Positions 6,573-9,169 of a DNA stretch of 9,169 nt are shown here, in pieces (the stretch's first letter is position 1; the number at the start of each line of letters is the position of its first letter). The DNA is from Actinomycetota bacterium (GTDB taxonomy: Bacteria > Actinomycetota > Acidimicrobiia > Acidimicrobiales > Iamiaceae): NCBI GenBank assembly GCA_017882935.1, contig JADGOP010000066.1:1-9169 (forward strand). Reading direction: 5' to 3'. Below the pieces are notes generated by a model. The model was not told the DNA's origin, did no database searches, and saw only the letters and a list, made by a program, of their open reading frames with translations. The position numbers and the translations under genes are program-made.

Positions 6573-7249
6573 CGGGCGCCTGCTCCCTCGGCGGGATCGG
6601 GGTGGGGCTCGGTGGCGGCGGCGACCACGAGCAGGCGGTAGCCGGCCCGGCTGTCGAGGCGGTGGGTGGGCCAGCCCTCGCTGTCGAGCCAGCGGGCGAG
6701 CGAATCGGCACCCAGGTGCTTCTGCACCACCAGCACGGCCTTGCCGCCGGCGTCGGCGTCGAGGCGGCCGAGCCAGCGGCGCAGCAGGTCGTGCAACGCG
6801 GGCTTGCCGATGCGGATCGGCGGGTTCGACCAGATGGTGGCGAAGCGCACCCCGGCGGGGACCTCGTCGGGGTGCACCGCGCGCACCCGGTCGCCCACGC
6901 CGGCGGCCTCGGCGTTGGCGGCGCACAGCGCGAGCGCCCGGTCGTTCACATCGACCGCCCACACCCGCGCGTCGGGCGCCCGCCGGGCCAGGGTGACGGC
7001 GATCGCCCCGTAGCCGCAGCCGAGGTCGAGCACGTCGACCGCGCCGCTCGGCAGTGGCGGTGCGCCGAGCAGCAGGAGCTTGGTGCCGGCGTCGACCCGG
7101 CCGCCGGAGAACACGCCGCGGTCGGTCGTCAGCGTCAGGCTGAAGTCGGGGAGCACGAGGGGCACCGTGGCGGGCTCCGACGGCACCTCCGGCTGTCCCG
7201 AGAAGTAGTGCTGGCCCTCGGGCTCGGACGCAGGGGCGGAGTCGGACAC
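6569..7249 (-). CDS. RsmC-like class I SAM-dependent methyltransferase (probable rRNA guanine N2 type)
   Basis: This 226-residue protein resembles the catalytic half of RsmC/RlmG enzymes, which methylate guanine N2 in 16S or 23S rRNA. HYFS (14-17) and DRGVFSGGRVDAGTKLLL (43-60) match the substrate-side lead-in of that family. VLDLGCGYGAI (73-83) is SAM-binding motif I and VWAVDVND (96-103) is motif II. SNPPIRIGK (141-149) is the NPP catalytic motif used on exocyclic amines. The C-terminal GYRLLVVAAA (203-212) closes the fold. E. coli RsmC has an extra N-terminal domain that is absent here, as in many Gram-positive homologues. The GTG at 7249 was chosen because homology-like sequence starts just after it and a TACGGT hexamer lies seven bases upstream, suggesting a leaderless transcript. 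The exact rRNA target is inferred only. Confidence 0.88.
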   Translation of the reverse strand: MSDSAPASEPEGQHYFSGQPEVPSEPATVPLVLPDFSLTLTTDRGVFSGGRVDAGTKLLLLGAPPLPSGAVDVLDLGCGYGAIAVTLARRAPDARVWAVDVNDRALALCAANAEAAGVGDRVRAVHPDEVPAGVRFATIWSNPPIRIGKPALHDLLRRWLGRLDADAGGKAVLVVQKHLGADSLARWLDSEGWPTHRLDSRAGYRLLVVAAATEPHPDPAEGAGAR

Positions 7250-7256
7250 GGGTCGA

Positions 7257-7262
7257 ACCGTA
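7257..7262 (-). promoter_or_regulatory. Candidate -10 element for the RsmC-like gene
   Basis: Read on the minus strand this is TACGGT, followed by seven bases (TCGACCC) and then the GTG start at 7249. A -10 box at this distance would begin transcription at the start codon itself. No Shine-Dalgarno sequence lies before this GTG. Confidence 0.45.
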
Positions 7263-7343
7263 GTGGCCGGTCGGGGCACGGCAGCGGTCCGGGATGGCTG
7301 CGGCGCCCGCGACTCCCCACGTGGTGCGCCCGGGGCGTTCCGG

Positions 7344-7349
7344 TAGGAT
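7344..7349 (+). promoter_or_regulatory. Candidate -10 element for def-fmt-rsmB
   Basis: TAGGAT ends nine bases before the def ATG at 7359, placing the likely transcript start within about three bases of that ATG. The AGGA inside the hexamer could instead be read as a weak Shine-Dalgarno sequence, so the two readings compete. No good -35 box was found. Confidence 0.4.
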
Positions 7350-7358
7350 TTGTGGCCT

Positions 7359-7892
7359 ATGGCCCCGTTCACGATCCGCAAGTTCGGCGACCCGGTGCTG
7401 CGCCAGCGCGCCGCCGAGGTCACCGCGATCGACGGCAAGCTGGCGAAGCTGGCCGACGACATGCTGGTCACGATGTACGACGAGCCCGGCGCCGGCCTGG
7501 CAGCCCCGCAGGTGGGCGTCCAGAAGCGCCTGTTCGTGTACGACGTGGGCGACGGGCCCCGCACCATCGTGAACCCGCAGATCGTCGAGAGCGACGGCGA
7601 GTGGGCCTACGACGAGGGCTGCCTCTCGATCCCCGGGCTCTCGTTCGAGCTCGTGCGTCCCAACCACGTGCACCTCGTGGGCTACGACCTCGACGGCAAC
7701 GAGCTGTCCATCGAGGCCAGCGAGCTCGAGGGGCGCTGCTTCCAGCACGAGCTCGACCACCTCGACGGCATCCTGTACATCGAGCGGCTCGACGAGGACC
7801 AGCGCAAGGCGGCCCTCAAGGCGATCCGCCAGATGACCTTCGTGCCGGCCGACGCCCCGGCTCCCGGGCTCCCCGGTCTGTCGCTGCGCTAG
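7359..7892 (+). CDS. def: Peptide deformylase
   Basis: This enzyme removes the formyl group from the N-terminal methionine of newly made proteins in the cytoplasm, using a bound metal ion (iron or zinc). It has 177 residues. All three family motifs are present: GAGLAAPQVG (45-54), EGCLS (86-90, metal ligand Cys88) and QHELDHLDG (129-137, metal ligands His130 and His134, catalytic Glu131). The intact EGCLS and the absence of the large insertion seen in other types suggest a type 1 enzyme with a short C-terminal tail. The ATG at 7359 gives the usual start (MAPFTIRKFGDPVLR). The three-residue extension to TTG at 7350 is not supported. It is the first gene of a unit with fmt and rsmB, and its stop shares one base with the fmt start. 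Confidence 0.97.
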   Translation: MAPFTIRKFGDPVLRQRAAEVTAIDGKLAKLADDMLVTMYDEPGAGLAAPQVGVQKRLFVYDVGDGPRTIVNPQIVESDGEWAYDEGCLSIPGLSFELVRPNHVHLVGYDLDGNELSIEASELEGRCFQHELDHLDGILYIERLDEDQRKAALKAIRQMTFVPADAPAPGLPGLSLR

Positions 7893-8830
7893 TGGCGGAG
7901 CCCGCGGTTCCTGCCCGGGTCCCCGAGCGCCTCGTCTTCCTCGGCACACCGGAGGCGTCGGTGCCACCCCTGCGCGCGCTGGTGGCCGCAGGCTTCGACG
8001 TCGCGCTGGTCGTGACGCGCCCCGACAAGCGACGCGGTCGCCGGGGTGACCTCAGCCCCAGCCCCGTGAAGGCTGCGGCCGTCGAGCTGGGCCTGCGGGT
8101 CAGCCACGACGTCGACGACGTCCTCGGCACCGGTGCCGACCTGGGCGTGGTCGTGGCGTTCGGGCGCATCATCAAGCCCCACGTGCTCGCCGCGCTCCCC
8201 ATGGTGAACCTGCACTTCTCGCTGCTGCCGCGCTGGCGGGGCGCCGCCCCGGTCGAGCGGGCCATCCTGGCCGGCGACGAGCGCACCGGCGTGTGCGTGA
8301 TGGAGGTCGTCGACGAGCTCGACGCGGGCGGGGTGTACCGCCGCGCCGAGGTGCCCGTCGGGGACCGCACCGCCGACGAGCTGCGCGCCGAGCTCGTGGC
8401 CGTGGGCACGGACCTGCTCGTCGACACCTTGCTCGGCGGCCTCGGTGTCGCCGAGCCCCAGACGGGCGACGTCACCTACGCCGAGAAGATCACCTCCGAC
8501 GACCTGCACCTCGACCTCGGGTCAGCGGCCGACCGGATTGCCGCGGTGGTGCGGGTGGGCGGCGCCTGGACCACGTTCCGCGGGCACCGCCTCAAGCTGT
8601 GGTGCGTCCGCGTGCCTCAGACCGACGGCGCCGACCCCGACATCGAAGGCCACGGACCCACCACCACCGGCGTGCTGCGAGGGCCGTCAGGCGGGTGCGG
8701 GCCTGCCGTGCGGACCGGCTCGGCGTGGCTGGAGCTGCTCGAGGTCCAGCCCGAGGGCAAGGCCCGCACCGACGGCCGCGCCTGGTGGAACGGCGCCCGC
8801 CCCGCGTCCGGCGAGCGGCTCGGCTCGTGA
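7892..8830 (+). CDS. fmt: Methionyl-tRNA formyltransferase
   Basis: Fmt transfers a formyl group from 10-formyltetrahydrofolate to methionine on initiator tRNA, allowing bacterial translation initiation. Def, encoded just upstream, later removes the same group. The protein has 312 residues, the normal length. The N-terminal Rossmann-like catalytic domain begins with VFLGTPEASVPPL (15-27) and carries NLHFSLLPRWRGAAP (106-120), with catalytic Asn106 and His108, and GVCVMEVVDELDAGGVY (133-149) with Asp144. These fall at the same numbers as in the E. coli enzyme. The C-terminal OB-like tRNA-binding domain (about 205-305) includes RVGGAWTTFRGHRLKLW (221-237). The start GTG shares its first base with the def stop (TAGTG), and its stop overlaps the next start as GTGA. 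No separate ribosome site is evident, so expression probably depends on coupling to def. Confidence 0.97.
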   Translation: MAEPAVPARVPERLVFLGTPEASVPPLRALVAAGFDVALVVTRPDKRRGRRGDLSPSPVKAAAVELGLRVSHDVDDVLGTGADLGVVVAFGRIIKPHVLAALPMVNLHFSLLPRWRGAAPVERAILAGDERTGVCVMEVVDELDAGGVYRRAEVPVGDRTADELRAELVAVGTDLLVDTLLGGLGVAEPQTGDVTYAEKITSDDLHLDLGSAADRIAAVVRVGGAWTTFRGHRLKLWCVRVPQTDGADPDIEGHGPTTTGVLRGPSGGCGPAVRTGSAWLELLEVQPEGKARTDGRAWWNGARPASGERLGS

Positions 8831-9169
8831 CGAGGCCGAAGGTGGCCAAGGGGGGCGGCCCCCGCAACGCCCGCCGGGGACGGCTGCAGGTCGGGTCGCC
8901 CACCGACGCGCGGCGCGTCGCCCTCGACGCGCTGCTCCGCATCGACCTCGACCGGGGCTACGCCAACCTCGTGCTGCCCGCGATGCTCGCCGACAGCGCG
9001 CTGAGCGACCGCGACCGCTCCTTCGTCACCGAGCTCGTCTACGGCACCACCCGGATGGGACGGGCCTGCGACTGGCTGGTCGACCGCTTCCTGCTGCGCG
9101 ACGTCGAGCCCGAGGTGCGGGCGGCCCTCCGCCTGGGTGCGTACCAGCTCGCCTTCCTGCGGGTGCCGT
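8827..9169 (+). CDS. rsmB: 16S rRNA m5C967 methyltransferase, N-terminal part (cut by window edge)
   Basis: A GTG overlapping the fmt stop (GTGA) opens a frame that runs off the right edge, giving 114 residues of a protein normally about 430-480 long. After a basic, glycine-rich start (MTRPKVAKGG), the sequence reads as the NusB-like RNA-binding domain of RsmB (Sun/Fmu). LLRIDLDRGYANLVL (about 38-52), DRDRSFVTELVYGTTR (61-76) and the helix ALRLGAYQLAFLRVP (100-114) are the recognisable parts. The family uses S-adenosylmethionine to methylate cytosine 967 of 16S rRNA. The catalytic cysteines and SAM motifs lie beyond the window, so activity cannot be judged. Gene order def-fmt-rsmB is widespread in bacteria and supports the call. 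Confidence 0.93.
   Translation, partial: MTRPKVAKGGGPRNARRGRLQVGSPTDARRVALDALLRIDLDRGYANLVLPAMLADSALSDRDRSFVTELVYGTTRMGRACDWLVDRFLLRDVEPEVRAALRLGAYQLAFLRVP

Larger units (their letters stand above)
7250..7358. promoter_or_regulatory. Divergent intergenic promoter region
   Basis: This 109-base gap lies between two genes that point away from each other, the RsmC-like gene on the minus strand and def on the plus strand, so both transcripts must start in or near it. Each side has a TAnnnT hexamer close to its start codon. I saw no clear TTGACA-type -35 box and no convincing operator repeat. Confidence 0.6.

Noticed and set aside
6602..7891. Upstream extension of the fmt frame across the methyltransferase gene and def
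   Set aside because: The residues before 7892 resemble no formyltransferase, and the GTG next to the def stop gives a normal-length Fmt.

Overview
This is a very GC-rich stretch with dense, nearly gapless genes and many GTG starts, typical of a high-GC Actinomycetota chromosome. The order rpoZ(end)-coaBC-metK-...-priA-...-def-fmt-rsmB is the conserved actinobacterial housekeeping cluster. The actinobacterial form of PriA (no Walker A) and of CoaBC (PAMHTEMW motif) support this. A secreted protein with a TTTTTLP stalk suggests, as a weaker inference, the class Acidimicrobiia. Species cannot be named from the window.

Layout: (1) 1-2570, plus strand: the last codons of a gene that is probably rpoZ, then coaBC (coenzyme A synthesis) and metK (S-adenosylmethionine synthesis), the last two joined by a 4-base GTGA overlap. 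(2) 2571-3332: an inverted repeat that may end the metK transcript, then a small secreted Ig-like protein with its own promoter-like sequence and a strong ribosome site. (3) 3333-5177: priA, a helicase-dead PriA homologue that keeps its zinc cysteines. (4) 5188-7249, minus strand: a three-gene block transcribed as RsmC-like methyltransferase, then TrmH/SpoU-family RNA methyltransferase, then an alpha/beta hydrolase fold protein whose nucleophile serine is replaced by glycine. (5) 7250-7358: a short divergent promoter region. (6) 7359-9169, plus strand: def, fmt and the start of rsmB, tightly coupled.

Functionally the window is about translation and one-carbon chemistry. MetK makes the methyl donor that the RsmC-like, TrmH-like and RsmB methyltransferases use on RNA. 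Fmt formylates initiator Met-tRNA and Def removes the formyl group from new proteins. CoaBC supplies 4'-phosphopantetheine for CoA. PriA serves replication restart. The secreted protein and the pseudo-hydrolase are the accessory elements.

I found no mobile element, CRISPR array, tRNA or rRNA, and no convincing undescribed multi-gene system. The points most worth a second look are the apparently catalytically dead alpha/beta hydrolase, the secreted stalk protein inserted between metK and priA, and several starts that look leaderless (a -10-like hexamer 7 to 9 bases before the start codon).
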